DNA from: Myrica gale
Lineage: Eukaryota; Streptophyta; Magnoliopsida; Fagales; Myricaceae
DNA: 64,000 bases
Assembly: GCA_963930655.1 (NCBI GenBank)
Contig: OZ005610.1
Location: 26,560,501-26,624,500, forward strand
Direction: 5' to 3'
Within the stretch, counting starts at the first letter, position 1; every line of letters starts with the position of its first letter. The notes beneath the pieces are model-generated. The model was not told where the DNA came from and did not search any database. It worked only from the letters and a program-made list of their open reading frames with translations. The position numbers and the translations under genes are program-made. Positions 38,599 through 51,392 of this stretch are shown here, piece after piece.

Positions 38599-39124
38599 GC
38601 GATGAATACGTAACACAACCATAAAGGTTCAGCCTAGTACGGTAAGGACTCAAGGCCACCCTATTAAATGATGCCCAAATCCATAACGAACAAATAGCTC
38701 AAATTTCTATAGCTTTAAATGACAACTGAGGCCTTGAATATCTGGAAGCAAAAGAAGGGAATACATGGCGGATATATTGCTTTTACTCGTAACTATATGA
38801 ACTATAACAAGAGTTTTTTGTATTCCGTTTCCTCGAAAGCCGTTTTTAGTATTTGTTTGGTTTAGCTGAACTTGTAATAAGAAATTGAAAATGGGCAGTG
38901 TTTGGACCTTAACTGGGTTATCTGTGTGGCAAAAGTGATTAATTGGTTGAAATTTACACCAATTTCCATAAATATTCCAAGTCATGTTTCATATAGCAGT
39001 ATGATAGATGTCCCTCAATTAAGGCAAGGTGCAAGCCCTGTTTTTAGCATGCTGACATGGCTTTATGTATGCTAAATTTAATTAATGTCCTCTTTGCAAA
39101 TTTAATGTCTCCATCTCGATACAG
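38599..39124. other. Spacer between hAT-like element and HGSNAT pseudo-exon
   Basis: No coding signal is recognised. It may be former intron sequence of the HGSNAT-like gene whose exon survives at 39125-39264, because the acceptor-like TACAG before that exon is intact. Confidence 0.4.
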
Positions 39125-39264
39125 CTGATGATACTTGTGGATGATGCTGGTGGACTCCTGCCTGCTCTTAATCACTCACCTTGGAATGGTTTTAACTGTT
39201 GCCGCTTTGGTCATGCCATTTTTCCTCTTTATTGTTGGTATTTCACTTGCACTTACATACAAAG
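39125..39264 (+). pseudogene. Orphan exon of a heparan-alpha-glucosaminide N-acetyltransferase-like gene
   Basis: The exon is preceded by an acceptor (tacag) and followed by a donor (AAAG|GTATGT). The first frame reads LMILVDDAGGLLPALNHSPWNG. A one-base shift then gives LTVAALVMPFFLFIVGISLALTYK. Together these match the start of the membrane domain of plant HGSNAT-like (DUF5009) proteins, in which WNG, ADFVMPFFLFIVG and ALTYK are conserved. No other exon of the family was found nearby, so this is a broken, isolated fragment. It lies 234 bp upstream of the extra MLO first exon. Confidence 0.75.
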
Positions 39265-39434
39265 GTATGTCCTGCTCTGGGAATGTAATGGTTTTATCCT
39301 TGTCATCCTAGCAATTGTACCATCTAACATTCAATAAGATCAATGTGAACTGCAATAGAAGAAAATTACTTAGATGTTCATGATACATTATAGAAGGGTG
39401 GTATAATCTTATTTGCATAGATACTGCTTCTTTA

Positions 39435-40313
39435 GTTTATTTTTAACCATTAACTCTCCCTCTCTGTTTGTCTTAAGCTCAAGGAAGAAACAGGATCATG
39501 TCGGCTTTGTTGCGTCTGTGCTTGTGCGTGTGGGTTCTGGTAGGAGGAGATAGAGCTATGGCAGCGACTGAAAGTGCGACTACTGGTACGCAGACCCGAA
39601 AGCTGGATCAGACGCCCACATGGGCTGTTGCTGGTGTCTGTCTTGTCATCATCGTCGTTTCTATTGCCTTGGAAAAGCTCCTTCACAAACTTGGAGAGGT
39701 AAGTGTTCTAATATCAGCTTTAATGGCTTGTATTAACTTCTTTGTACTTCCGTTTTGCTCTTTAACTGTAACCCTTCAAATTGAAAAGTGAAAACGTCCC
39801 CCAATTGCTTAGAAAAAAAAAAACCACCCCCAATTTATTTAGTTCTCGTTGTTACTAGTCTAATTTATTGTGGACAATTTTCTTTTCTTTTCTTGGCTCT
39901 AAAGTAGATCTCTTTAGATCACAAATTTTCAAATTCTCATCTTCAAGTGGCTTACTCTTACCTCGGAACTCTCTGCTTAGTGCTTACTAAAAGCCCAAGT
40001 GAAACATCTCATATTAGCAGCCAACCTCCCCTCAAAGCTCGACTAGCTACCTGTTCAGTATTCCGTCTTTTCCGAAAAACCCTTTTAAGTCAGAGTGATA
40101 ATTGAACTTATAATCTCCAGATTTGAGTTCAAAAAGCTTTTTCCAAATTTCGCTTAATACTTGACATCTTTTTAGCTTATAAAGTAAACTGTATCAATTT
40201 CATCGCTAATGAACTTCTAACTAAACCCTCTCGAATGTTCAGTCTTTCGCGTTTCGTTCTCCTGCGTGAGATTTTCTTTTCTCTATTAGAAAAAGTTCAA
40301 CACGTATACGGTT
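39435..40313 (+). repeat. Upstream copy of the MLO exon 1 segmental duplication
   Basis: This 0.88-kb block aligns over its whole length with 43100-44000, with only scattered substitutions and small indels. It includes a short 5' leader, the whole first exon and about 600 bp of intron 1. The similarity begins at GTTTATTTTT and ends at a GGTT after AAAAAGTTCAACA. Confidence 0.9.
39498..39698 (+). CDS. Extra MLO first exon (upstream copy)
   Basis: An open first exon of 67 codons has an intact ATG and donor (GAG|GTAAGT). Its protein differs from the exon at 43175-43375 at two sites (L to R at position 6, R to M at position 21). It includes the N-terminal segment and first membrane helix ([18 protein letters not shown]). 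No second MLO body follows before the 43175 copy. It is therefore either an alternative first exon that could splice to 44842 or a remnant of a partial tandem duplication. No disabling mutation is seen. Confidence 0.6.
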
Positions 40314-43099
40314 GAAAAGTGTCGACATTGAAAGTGCTCTCGGTGGTTGAAGGTCTTGCACGGCTTTCTAGTGACATGAACCATCCAAATGGAAATACAG
40401 AAACGTATAAGAAATGTCCGTAGACAAATTTAAGAAGGGAGTTATCAGAATCGGCCTATCACGTTTCTTTCAAAATGGGATACCAAACTCAATTATTTTT
40501 CTTTTGGAAATGACTACCATTCTCATCTTCCCTTGGCCATATCGCCATTGGATTAGTTTATGTTCTGGGAACGTTCATACTGTAAGCCCAGCCCATTCAA
40601 AAGTGTAGCCGTACTTTAAGAGTTCGATTGCGTGTAGCGAGAGAGGCAAAGAAAAAGAAAAAAATTGATTGCGCGTTATTTGTGGCAGACTTGGGGGAAC
40701 CTGGTAATGGTTGAATACCTACTTTCGGGGACCAGGGGTTGACATGTACTCATAGATGATTGGGGTGCCAAAAATGATAGCTATGTCTAAATTCTAATGG
40801 GTTACTGTGCCAGGTGGGGCTTTTGGAATTGACCCTTTGCCTTCTTTACCGATTTCTATTTAGTTTTTCTGCGAAACAAGTCAAGGAATTTTCTCGATAG
40901 TCCCTATTGATGTATGATTCGCTTGTTATCTAATGAATTTTGAAAAGAAATCCAAGAGTTATGGACCCACCATCTGCTGCTATGGCGTGGTTTCTGAGTT
41001 CCCACTGCATCCACCGGCTATGGCATCCACACCTGCTGCTATAGCATGGTTTCCGAGTTCCCACTGCATTCTCAAAGTCCAATTTTCTGAGTCATTGCAA
41101 TAATTTTTTGGGATCATGGGTAGCGTTCACATGTTCTGCGATCGGTGTACATTTTTTTAATATTGCGAGTGTGTCGAAGTTGATTGAGGTAGTTTATACG
41201 AGCTTACCGCCTACCTTTATGGAGCTCACCTCACTTTCTTTGGTGTATTCTGGGTGTGTCAGTCGCGGTTGAATATGTGAAATTCATTGACTCACTAGTG
41301 ACTACTCATGCATAATAATTATAAAATATGAAGTGGGTGTCAAAAGAGTCATGCTCGTCTCCAATGGTCTCAGGGTTTTGAACTGATCTCTTTGTCAATT
41401 TTTTTATAAAAATTATATAATAAAATTTGAAGAAAAATAAATAGAACATGTAGATTTTATATTATTTAATATTGGTCAAAATTGGTTCGATTCGATTCAT
41501 TAGGAGGAAGTGGTGTTAGGCGAGAGTGAAGATTCCATACATTAATGGTCGGACATTTTTCATCCATGGCATTGTATTCATACGACACCAAATCTAATAA
41601 AACCTTCTAAAAAAAAGCAAGGGTCTATTTTCTTGTTCGTTCAGAATGGAGGGAAATAGCTTTAATGTACAGACCTACAATTTGTGAGAATAAGGAAACT
41701 TTTCTCGTACCAAAAAAGATAAAACATAACGCCGGTCGGACAGTAAATTACCGATCCTTCAATCAATGGCAGATTAGGTGTTTTCTAACTAAACGCGTGA
41801 ATATATTAATTGGGGCCATTTGTTTTGGGGAAAAGATTCGGTGCAAATAGCTGCAAATCAAGGGCTGATATTTAAAAAGGTATATCCAATTGTATTGAGT
41901 TTCAAAGACCAAATGCACGGCTCGGCTCGGCTCTGCTCTGCTCTGCATGGTTGAAGCCAAACTAATTTTTTTCACATTTTTATGGCGCTTGTTCCTCAAC
42001 ACGACGTCTCCGGCGTTTCTTCTTTTCTTCCATTCTTTCTAAATTTAACTCTACAATCACATTACATTCTCATAACACTATACTAGGGTCAAGTAGCCAT
42101 TGCAGTTGCAAATAGAAAAAACAACTACAGGAAAAAAAAAACACGTCGCTTGACATCGCCGCAAATTTTTGAGTTGCTTCAAATTTTTGCCCCCACTTTT
42201 GTCATACCTCTCTCTCTCTCTTGTCTTCCTCCCAACACCACATTTCCTTTTTTTTCTTTCTTCCATATGCGTCTTCTTCTTCCTCTGTTTTTTCTTTCCA
42301 GCTACTGGCCTGTGCCAGGACCAAGCTTCTCTCTGATTGGTCGAGTTCAACGGGGTTGGAAGAGAAGCAATCGACGTTGAGTGATTGTGGTGATAGGAGA
42401 GAGGGGTTTGGCGGCATTGATTGTAGGCAATCTAGATTAGTTGACGATTCCGAGCGTCTTGCCGAAAAATTTGACGCGGTTACCTTTTTTTTCTCTCTGT
42501 TTTTTCCTTCTATAATAGTTCTATTTTTTCCATCTTTTTTACGTTTTGCAAAGAGGCAGAAAGTAATAACCTTTTTTCCCTTTCCCTTCTCCCCTCCTGT
42601 CACACTGTGGAGCGACATAAATCTCTCCTCCCTCTTCTTCTCTTTATTTCTGAGCAGCAAAAAATTGGCTTGGTTTGCCAACCTAGCCAGCCGCCCAATT
42701 TGTCTCTTTAGTCACTAATGATGTGGCAGTCTTTAGACTCGTTAGATTTAATAGCTTCGAACAGAAGTTCTTTGGATGGAATCATTTCCCAGTTCTTCAC
42801 TTTTTGGTTTTTGTTTTTCTACGGCTTTTTTTCCTGCTAACAGGACAAAACCGTAGACTTTCAGGTTTGAGCGGCTCTAAACTCCCACCAAACCATAAAA
42901 CGGATCAAGTTCGAGAAAGTCAAAGAAACCATAAACCGTAGACTTTCAGGTTTGAGCTTCTCTTTAATATCCTATGTTTTACTGACTGCCACTACTACTT
43001 CACCGTCATCCACGGCTATCGAACCCACTTTCTCAATCCATAGGAAGACGAATAAATGCATGGCCTTTCTTCAAGACGAAATTCTAAAGCAGCAGTTTT
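40314..43099. other. Spacer between the two MLO first exons
   Basis: No gene is recognised in these 2.8 kb. Near 40970-41060 the phrase ctgctatggcgtggtttc / ctgctatagcatggtttc marks a tandem duplication. At 41930 a (GGCTC/TGCTC) run occurs. A pyrimidine-rich stretch at 42200-42660 is probably upstream regulatory or leader sequence for the MLO gene. Near 42850 and 42935 the phrase CCGTAGACTTTCAGGTTTGAGC is repeated, about 84 bp apart. Confidence 0.5.
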
Positions 43100-44000
43100 C
43101 GTTTATTTTTTACCTTAACTCTCCCTCTCTCTGACCTCTCCGTTTGTCTCAAGCTCAATAGAAGAAACAGAATCATGTCGGCTTTGTTGCTTCTATGCTT
43201 GTGCGTGTGGGTTCTGGTAGGAGGAGATAGAGCTAGGGCAGCGACTGAAAGTGCGACTACTGGTACGCAGACCCGAAAGCTGGATCAGACGCCCACGTGG
43301 GCTGTTGCTGGTGTCTGTCTTGTCATCATCGTCGTTTCTATTGCCTTGGAAAAGCTCCTACACAAACTTGGAGAGGTAAGTGTTAATATCAGCTTTAATG
43401 GCTTGTATTAACTTCTTTGTACTTCCGTTTTGCTCTTTAACTGTTACCCTTTAAATTGAAAAATGAAAACGTCCCCCAATTGCTTAGAAAAAAAAACACC
43501 ACCCCCAATTTATTTAGTTCTCGTTGTTACTAGTCTAATTTATTGTAGACAATTTTTTTTTTCTTTTCTTGGCTCTAAAGTAGATCTCTTTAGATCACAA
43601 ATTTTCAAATTCTCATCTTCAAGTGGTTTACTCCTTCCTCGGAACTCTCTGCTTAGTGCTTACTAAAAGCCCAAGTGAAACATCTCATATTAGCAGCCAA
43701 CCTCCCCTCAAAGCTCGACTCAGGGACTCTGCTACCTGATCAGTATTCCGTCTTTTCCGAAAAACCCTTTAAGTCAAAGAGTGATAATTGAACTTATAAT
43801 CTCCAGATTTGAGTTCAAAAAGTTTTTTCCAAATTTCGCTTAATACTTGACATCTTTTTAGCTTATAAAGTAAAATGTATCAATTCCATCAACTAATGAA
43901 CTTCTAACTAAACCCTCCCGAATATTCAGTCTTTCGCGTTTCGTTCTCCTGCGTGAGATTTTCTATTCTCCATTAGAAAAAGTTCAACAAGTGTCCGGTT
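43100..44000 (+). repeat. Downstream copy of the MLO exon 1 segmental duplication
   Basis: This is the counterpart of 39435-40313, containing the first exon of the full-length MLO gene and the start of intron 1. Differences from the other copy include an extra CTCTGACCTCTC in the leader and a CAGGGACTCTG insertion near 43721. Confidence 0.9.
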
Positions 44001-47000
44001 GTTCTTGAACCTAAGACTATTTTTTCCCTCTGTTTGCTAAGATACGAGGTGATATTTGGTCCAGCCTTCACTAGCAATCTCCTCCATTTTTCTCAACCAA
44101 AAAATGCATTGCGGAACCAAGATAAGTTGTTTCTTTAGTACATGCCGTACGTTTGTAAAAAAGTTTTAATGTTGGCTTTTGTCACGATGTTGGTTAGAAG
44201 GTGAAAGTCATTCTCAAGTAGTACGATGACAAGGAATGTGGAACCCTCTTGACATAAACATATGCTGAGCATTAATTTAGTGCAGTTGAAAAAATCAGTA
44301 TCCAATCATTTGTATGTTCATCTTTAAGCAAAAACTGCATGTTAGATGTCTTCCTGAGCAGGCGTACATAAGAAATTTGTGGGACACCAGAGCTGCTTGA
44401 TCGATAGACCACTCAAAATTTTTGAAATTAGAAGTTGAAGTACAGCGTGGTGAATTGAACATGCAATGGAGCACCAATCTGTGTTGTGGTCACAGGCACA
44501 GCTATGAAGGGGGTTTTGTATTTTTTTCTAAGCTTGAAGGGGGTTTAGTTGGTGTCATAAGAAAGTTTGCTTCTCTATATAGAGTTTCCTATAAGTTAAC
44601 ATGGCTGGCTTTTTGGGAATCTCCACCTTTCTGCCAAGGATAATGGAAAGGAGAAAAACTTCCATTTTGACAACACAACAATGATAATGCCTTTAAGTAA
44701 ACAATCAAATGCCAGTAAGAAGGGGAATTGAGATATCAGTATACTTGGTTAAGAGTTAAATTGAATAATTTTTTCATTTCATGATGTTCTGTCTGGGTCT
44801 CTTGATTAAAGCTGTTCACATATCTTCAAACCTCTATTCAGTGGTTTACAGAAAGGCACAAGAGAGCTCTATTTGAAGCGCTGGAGAAAGTCAAATCGGG
44901 TAAGAACATAGTTCACGATTTGATCTGATACAGCTAAGAAAGTTATCTAAACTTTGGTTGACTCTTGTCTTTTTTTCTTTTATACTCTTTGTTTCTCGCT
45001 GACCTCTGTTTTGGGATATTTGTGTGGAACTACATTTAGATTCATATCTAACTTTTGATGCTACTACTGCAGAGCTGATGGTTCTAGGTTTCATCTCACT
45101 GCTCCTGACCTTTGGACAGAATTACATTGCCAGAATCTGTCTTCCTGCAAATGCGTTAGACAACATGTTGCCATGTGCGGCTGATGGTGAAAATGACTCG
45201 AGCACGGAAAGTCGTCGCAGACTATCATGGTTCGACCGCAGAGTTTTAGCTGCTGTTGGTAGCTCAGCTCCTAGTTGCAAAGCAGTACGTACATTTGCTA
45301 CCAAGCATATTTTTGGGTATTCAATCTCAGCTATTATCAACACGGAAAGTAGCTCAAGATTATTATTTTTTATCGTTTAAGGGTGGGAAAGATTTTGGGG
45401 TGTTGGACAAATCAAAAACTTTGTCATGCCTTGATAGCAAAGCATCTGAGACACACTGAACCTTACCTACATGTTTCTCATATCATAATTGGGGAGACAT
45501 GAAATTGTAATTAATTTGGTCAGAGAGAATTAGGTTTAAATACAAACAACACCACCAATCATTAAACTATGGTTGCATTTGTTTGCCCAAAATTTTGGGG
45601 GTCCAAAATTTCCAACAAAACAAACACACTTCAAAATTTTCAACTTTTACACATACACTTCAAACTTTTCACAAACCCCAATAAACTTCAACATTCAAAA
45701 GATTCCTAAAATTTTAGGAATATTCTCCAAAATTTCGGTAAACAAACACCACCTATGTATGATGGAATCAGTCACTTATTCATACATGTAAAGTTCTTGC
45801 CTTTCTATTACTTTATCGACAATCCTGAAGCTACTGATTTGTGTTGCTCTGTTTACCTTTTTCTTTTTGTTTGTGTTTTTGTTCTCAGAGCCTAAACAAT
45901 TCTTTTAGTCAACGCACGAGTGTATAAGGTTGAATCATGTCCCACTCACTAATCGAACTTTTGTCAACAGGGTTATGAACCGCTTATATCTGTTGAGGGA
46001 TTGCATCAGTTGCACATCCTCATATTTTTCTTAGCATTCCTCCATGTGCTGTATAGTGCTATCACCATGTTGCTTGGGAGATTAAAGGTAAAGCAAATTT
46101 TAGTCTTTATTGTTTGTGTTTACTTTCAAAGTTCTGCCATCCTCATATAAGGATAGTCATTAGCTTAGGGCATAATGTCTTGTTTCTCACCTTATGGTGC
46201 CGCTAAATTTGTTTGCAATCCAATCATGACCAGAAAATCCTACATTTCCTATTGTTGCCTTCGTTTTTTAATTGAAAATGAAGATCAGGCCTCTCAATAA
46301 TGCTATAAGCTCTTGACAACTGATATTAGCTTTGTTTGATTCCTATAAAGTGAAATAAAATGGAGGCTCTCAACCATTAATGGGGATATAATTCTGCCTG
46401 GTGCTTTTGTTATGCTGTTTTGACCAAATGCAGGACAAATACTCTCTTCATTTTGGTTTAAAATGTGGTTTTTGTTGTTTGGTTTTGGATATTGGGCTCA
46501 TCTCTGCTTCTTTTACCCACATAAAAGATCACTAGATTGGTTTAAACTTTCTGTTCGAAAGAATGCCACTAACAAGATGGATTAGTTTTGCTGTGTTCAG
46601 ATCATCTATAATTGTTGCAAAGTAATACAAAAAATTGTCCCACGTACCCTTTTTGGATAGAATGAAGGAGCCCTCTTTTAATGGTTCGATATGTGACTTT
46701 AAAAAGAGAGCTACTGACTAAGGCCCAAATTATCCAAAGTAGTTCTGTATGGCATTTGAAAATATAAGAACTTCGTACACACATGTAGCTCTATACTCAA
46801 CTTCTAGTGGTCATGACCATGTACTACAAGATAAACTTTATATTCAATTATAGTTTCTGTGCATAGATTCGTGGCTGGAAGGAGTGGGAGCAGGAGACAT
46901 CATCTCATGATTATGAGTTTTCGAACGGTATGTCATCCCATGGTTTAGAGAAAGCTTGTCTCTTTATGTCGTAGCTTGAGAGTTCCAGATCCTCACTCCA

Positions 47001-50000
47001 GAACATTACATTACCAATTTCATCTCTCAAATGTACGTGCCTTCTTCAAACCTAAACTTGGAATCTCTTTATGTGCAGATCCTTCAAGATTCAGGCTTAC
47101 GCATGAGACATCATTTGTTAGGGCACACACCAGTTTCTGGACAAGGATTCCATTCTTCTTTTATGTTGTAAGAAATATTTCCTAACTTGCATATCTTGGT
47201 TTTGGGTCATAAAAGAGATTTTTCCTTAAAAAGGAATGATGGGATGTGGTTCCAGTTGAGGTAATACAAAGACAATGCAGAGCCCCTGAACCAAATATTA
47301 GAAAGTGCCAGAGCTATGATACAAGACTTTAGCTTGCAACACTTAGACTAGAGTCACAAAGAAACATTCTATCTACTCTTTCCCCCCCTCCTGAACTTCT
47401 TAAAATCGTATCTTTTGCAGGGATGTTTCTTTCACCAATTTTTTAGGTCCGTTAGTAAAGCTGACTACTTAACCTTGCGCAACGGATTCATCACTGTAAG
47501 TTTTTGTTTCATAATTTCATAGTCCTTGTTTTTCGTGTCATCATTTTATGACATAGCATATCTATAGGTCCACATAGCTCCTGGAAGTAAATTTAATTTC
47601 CAAAAGTATATCAAAAGATCATTGGAGGATGACTTCAAGATAGTTGTGGGTGTAAGGTAATGGTCACTTGATTTTATATCTTTTTGACTTTGGAATAAGT
47701 TTTGCTTTCAGTAGCCAATCTCTGTAGTTAATCTGGAGTTTATAAGTTTCCTGACGTGTTCTTGATGTTGTTGCAGTCCCGTGTTGTGGGCATCATTCGT
47801 GGTTTTTTTGCTGTTAAATGTTAATGGTAAGCTACTTTCCTCTTGTAAATTTGTTTCGGAGTAATTTTCTTAGTTTCCAAGGAGCTCTGATTAACAGTTG
47901 AATAGTGTCCTTTCCAGGATGGCAAGCATTGTTTTGGGCATCCTTACTCCCTGTGATTGTGAGAACTCTTTTTTGTTCTAGCTGCCAGATTTCCAATAAC
48001 ATTGGAAAAACAAAACATTCTAAGCTTTGACTCAATTGCAGATAATCTTAGCTGTTGGAACAAAACTTCAAGCCATTTTGACGAAGATGGCTCTAGAGAT
48101 CTCAGAAAGACATGCAGTTGTCCAAGGGATTCCCCTTGTGCAAGGCTCAGACAAATACTTTTGGTTTAGTCAGCCTCAGTTAATTCTTCATCTGATCCAT
48201 TTTGCTTTGTTTCAGGTATTCAATGGCCGCCTCTATTACATACTCGGTCTAAAAGTGCCCACCACTTAAGATATTATCAATACCGTAAAATTGGAAGTTG
48301 AATATTGTTGTCATGCTCTTATCAAGATACAGGAAACTGTCAGGCTTTCTGTAAACTTTTGCGGAGCAGAAGCTCTTGGTTGTTCTTGTGGTCAGAATGA
48401 TATTGGTTTCTTTGTTCTAAGCCAAGTCTTATTTTACAGAATGTTAGGAATATTAAAGAGGAAATATATAGGCATTATGTTGATTAGATCTTATGCTTTC
48501 TTCGATGCACATTGTCATTAGGTGAAGCAACAAGAAATGGTCATCCTAAATCTGTATCAAGTTATTTAGTTCTATTTAATAATGACTGTACTACATTAGT
48601 TCCAATGGCTTTCTAATGCTGGTAGCTTTTCTCTGATTTGATTCTCTATCAAAGTCTGCGCAATTAAGTAATCTTTACAGTTTCATATGTCGACTTCAAA
48701 TATTCGTTCATGTTTGTGACTATTCTTATCAGCTTTTCTGTTACATGCAGAATGCATTCCAAATAACATATTTCTTGTGGATATGGGTATGAAGTGTTTT
48801 CCTTTTTTTCACTTTGTTAACAGCTGCTGAGTTTCTCTTATTTTCTATTAGCTTTATATTTCATTGCTAATATTCTAGTTTGGAATTGTTAATTTCTCTT
48901 TGTGCAGTACTCATTTGGATTGAAATCTTGCTTCCATTCCAATTTCAAGCTCGCTATCATAAAGGTTTCTTTAGGGTAGGCCTTTGAATTGTTTTTCCCC
49001 TTCCAATGGAAAAGGGCACTTGAAAAGTAGATCTTCTTGCTTTGCTGTAGAAGGATATTTGCCTAGCCTAAAGAAAAGGAAGGCTGTAATGATATTTCGT
49101 GTAAAACCTGCTGAAAAGGTTGATAATTTTTTGTGTTTTGGAAGAAAAGTAAGGAACAAAAAACTCTGTTATAACTTAAGTAAGATTGGATCCATAAGAA
49201 TAAACTCTAATTGACGTGGTGAACCTTTATATTACCTTCGATTGATGGGTTGAATTTTTGTTCATGTCTCAGGGTTGCTGTCTTATGTCTTTGCAGCTAC
49301 ATCACACTTCCGTTATATTCCCTTGTTACTCAGGTATCTTCACTAATGCTGTGAGATTCTAACATAATCTCTAGAAGGCTTATATTACATTAACAGCCAT
49401 TTTTGGTGGAATGGATATAAGATAATACTGGTTCTAGAAGAACGAAAAACGAAAAGCACTTGAGTCTTGCAAGACAGCTCCATTCTAACACATGATATGT
49501 GTTAACGTCACACTCAACTGGATGAGGAGAGTCCGTGTCAATTCAATTTCGATTCATTATTAATGCTATACGATATGATTGAATATGGGTAGTAATCTTC
49601 ATGGCGGGGATTGCAGATGGGTTCAAGCATGAAGAAATCAATTTTTGACGAACAAACTTCCAAGGCCCTTAAAAAGTGGCACATGGCTGTGAAAAAGAAA
49701 CACCCCGGTCGAGGAGGACAATCCCCTGTTCGAACTCTAGGTCAAAGCCCTACCTCATCAACTGTGCACTCCTTGGGACACACCTTGCACCGCTTCAAAA
49801 CTACTGGTCACTCAACCCGCTCCACCTACGAGGAGGTTGAGACCTCCGATTTTGAAGCTGATCCTGTTTCTACTAGCAACTTGATTATCAGATTAGATCA
49901 TGATGAGGAACAGGCACAGACCGAACTTGATGAACTCCACCGCCCAGAAGAAACCAGAGATGAAGATGACTTCTCGTTTGCCAAACCTACTCTACAAAAA

Positions 50001-50003
50001 TAA
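43175..50003 (+). CDS. MLO: MLO-family seven-transmembrane protein
   Basis: MLO proteins are plant-specific plasma-membrane proteins with seven helices, an extracellular N-terminus and a cytosolic calmodulin-binding tail. Members act in powdery-mildew susceptibility or in root and pollen-tube responses. Fifteen exons join in phase to 572 codons: 43175-43375, 44842-44899, 45073-45284, 45971-46087, 46867-46927, 47079-47167, 47421-47495, 47568-47656, 47777-47826, 47918-47958, 48042-48215, 48751-48786, 48908-48975, 49273-49333, 49617-50003. Family motifs are intact: [39 protein letters not shown] [55 protein letters not shown] and TQMGSSMKK. The calmodulin-binding region is [13 protein letters not shown]. 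It is not clear from sequence alone which clade it belongs to; it resembles the MLO1-like group. The first exon is duplicated 3.7 kb upstream. Confidence 0.95.
45577..45755. repeat. MITE-like element, family A, in MLO intron 3
   Basis: This is the second copy of the family at 880-1062, in the same orientation. It has TTTGTTTGCCCAAAATTTT at the left and AAAATTTCGGTAAACAAAC at the right. Its location in the intron between exons 3 and 4 of MLO parallels the intronic site of the first copy. Confidence 0.6.
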
Positions 50004-50426
50004 TTTTGATGATGGCACTGCTGGTCATTATCTAGTGTTGTGTCAATTTTTTTTAACACAAATTGTTGGAAAACATTGCAGTCAAGTTATTGTAATGCAG
50101 AAAGCTAAATAGAGAAGCAGTTTTTGTATACCTGCAGGTTTGTTCATAAAGTTACTAGTCAATTAAAACAACACTCCAACAATGGTAGCCTAAATCCACC
50201 GGAAGTATAGACACGGTGATTGGCCGGGTACCAAAAGGGGCAAGGGCCCTACGCGCCAGACCAGACATTCTAGCATGTGGAATGAGGGTTCATCTGTTCA
50301 ACAGTTAAAGTGGAGAAAAAAGACGTTATCTGCCACCCATGTGGTCAGTAGCTGACAGATGTACAAATTGGATATTGCCATGAAACATGGCGAAAAATCA
50401 TGATCCCCGAAGTACCCAAGAGGATA
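50004..50426. other. MLO 3' flank
   Basis: The 3' UTR of MLO is presumed here, followed by spacer up to the hAT-like MITE. No other gene is recognised. Confidence 0.5.
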
Positions 50427-50434
50427 CAAGGAAG

Positions 50435-51063
50435 TAAGGGTGTGCAAATGTTCCGGTTCTGGTACCAGTTTCGGCCATTTTCGATACCGAAATTGGATCC
50501 CATTTTAGGAAAATTCTGGAACCGGAACCGGAAATTCCGGCGGAAATACCGGAAAATTCCGGTTCCGGTATATTTTATAAAAAATATTATAATTTTAATT
50601 TAGTGTTTGCCTCTTTCAATTTGGATTTTTGATAAATGTTTAGTTGTTTTCTTATTTGTATGATTAATTGTTTGTTTAATAGTTTTTTTGTAAATTTAAT
50701 TTAGAGTTTATTTTCATAATATTTATTTTGTTTTGAAATTTAGTTGTAATTTTAATTTATATTTATTTTAGCATCTTGAAATAGTGAAATATTGTTTTGA
50801 AATTTAGTTGTTTAATTGTAATTTTAATTTAAAGTTATTTGGCCCACAAAACACAACTTAAAAATCCATTTTTGGGTCAATGGGCCTAAACTAAATATAT
50901 TTTTTTAGGCCCATATAAGGAACCGGAATTTCCGGTTCCGGTTCCAATTCCGGTTCCGTTCCGGTTTATTCTTGAACGGAACCGGAATAAAAAATGTGGT
51001 TCCGGTGGGTACCGGAATCGGAATGGCCAATTCCGATTCCGTCCATTCCGGTGCCCACCCTTA
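50435..51063. mobile_element. 629-bp hAT-like MITE
   Basis: The element has ends TAAGGGTGTGC and the complement GCCCACCCTTA. It is flanked by a perfect 8-bp target duplication, CAAGGAAG, at 50427-50434 and 51064-51071. Both subterminal regions are built from TTCCGGTTCCGG repeats, and the middle is very AT-rich. There is no coding capacity. Confidence 0.9.
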
Positions 51064-51196
51064 CAAGGAAGGGTCAAATTCATCCTAGTGAGATGCAACC
51101 TGCTTTTTCACTTGAGAAATAATCTGTTTCCACGTATGGAAGGCGAGATATACGAGTCACATCAATGTGTATCACGTTTCATTGAGTTAAACGTCT

Positions 51197-51392
51197 TAGG
51201 GTGCGTTTGTGTAAAAATTTTACAAAATATTTCACCAACTCTCAATAAAATACTACAATATAATCTTTCTCCCATAAAAAATATAAAAAATTACAAAAAA
51301 TATAAAAAATTATCTCTCTTCACTTTTTCACTAAATCCAATACCAATACTAAACCCAATACCAAAAATTTTACAACACAAACATAACCTAAG
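51197..51392. repeat. MITE-like repeat, family B
   Basis: The ends are inverted: TTAGGGTGCGTTTGTGT at the left and the complement of ACACAAACATAACCTAAGG at the right. The interior, read in reverse, matches 32430-32573. Confidence 0.6.

Noticed and set aside
42202..42718. Overlapping open frames of about 160 codons on both strands
   Set aside because: The region is a pyrimidine/purine-biased stretch, which leaves long frames open by composition. The translations are runs of S/F or K/E without domains.
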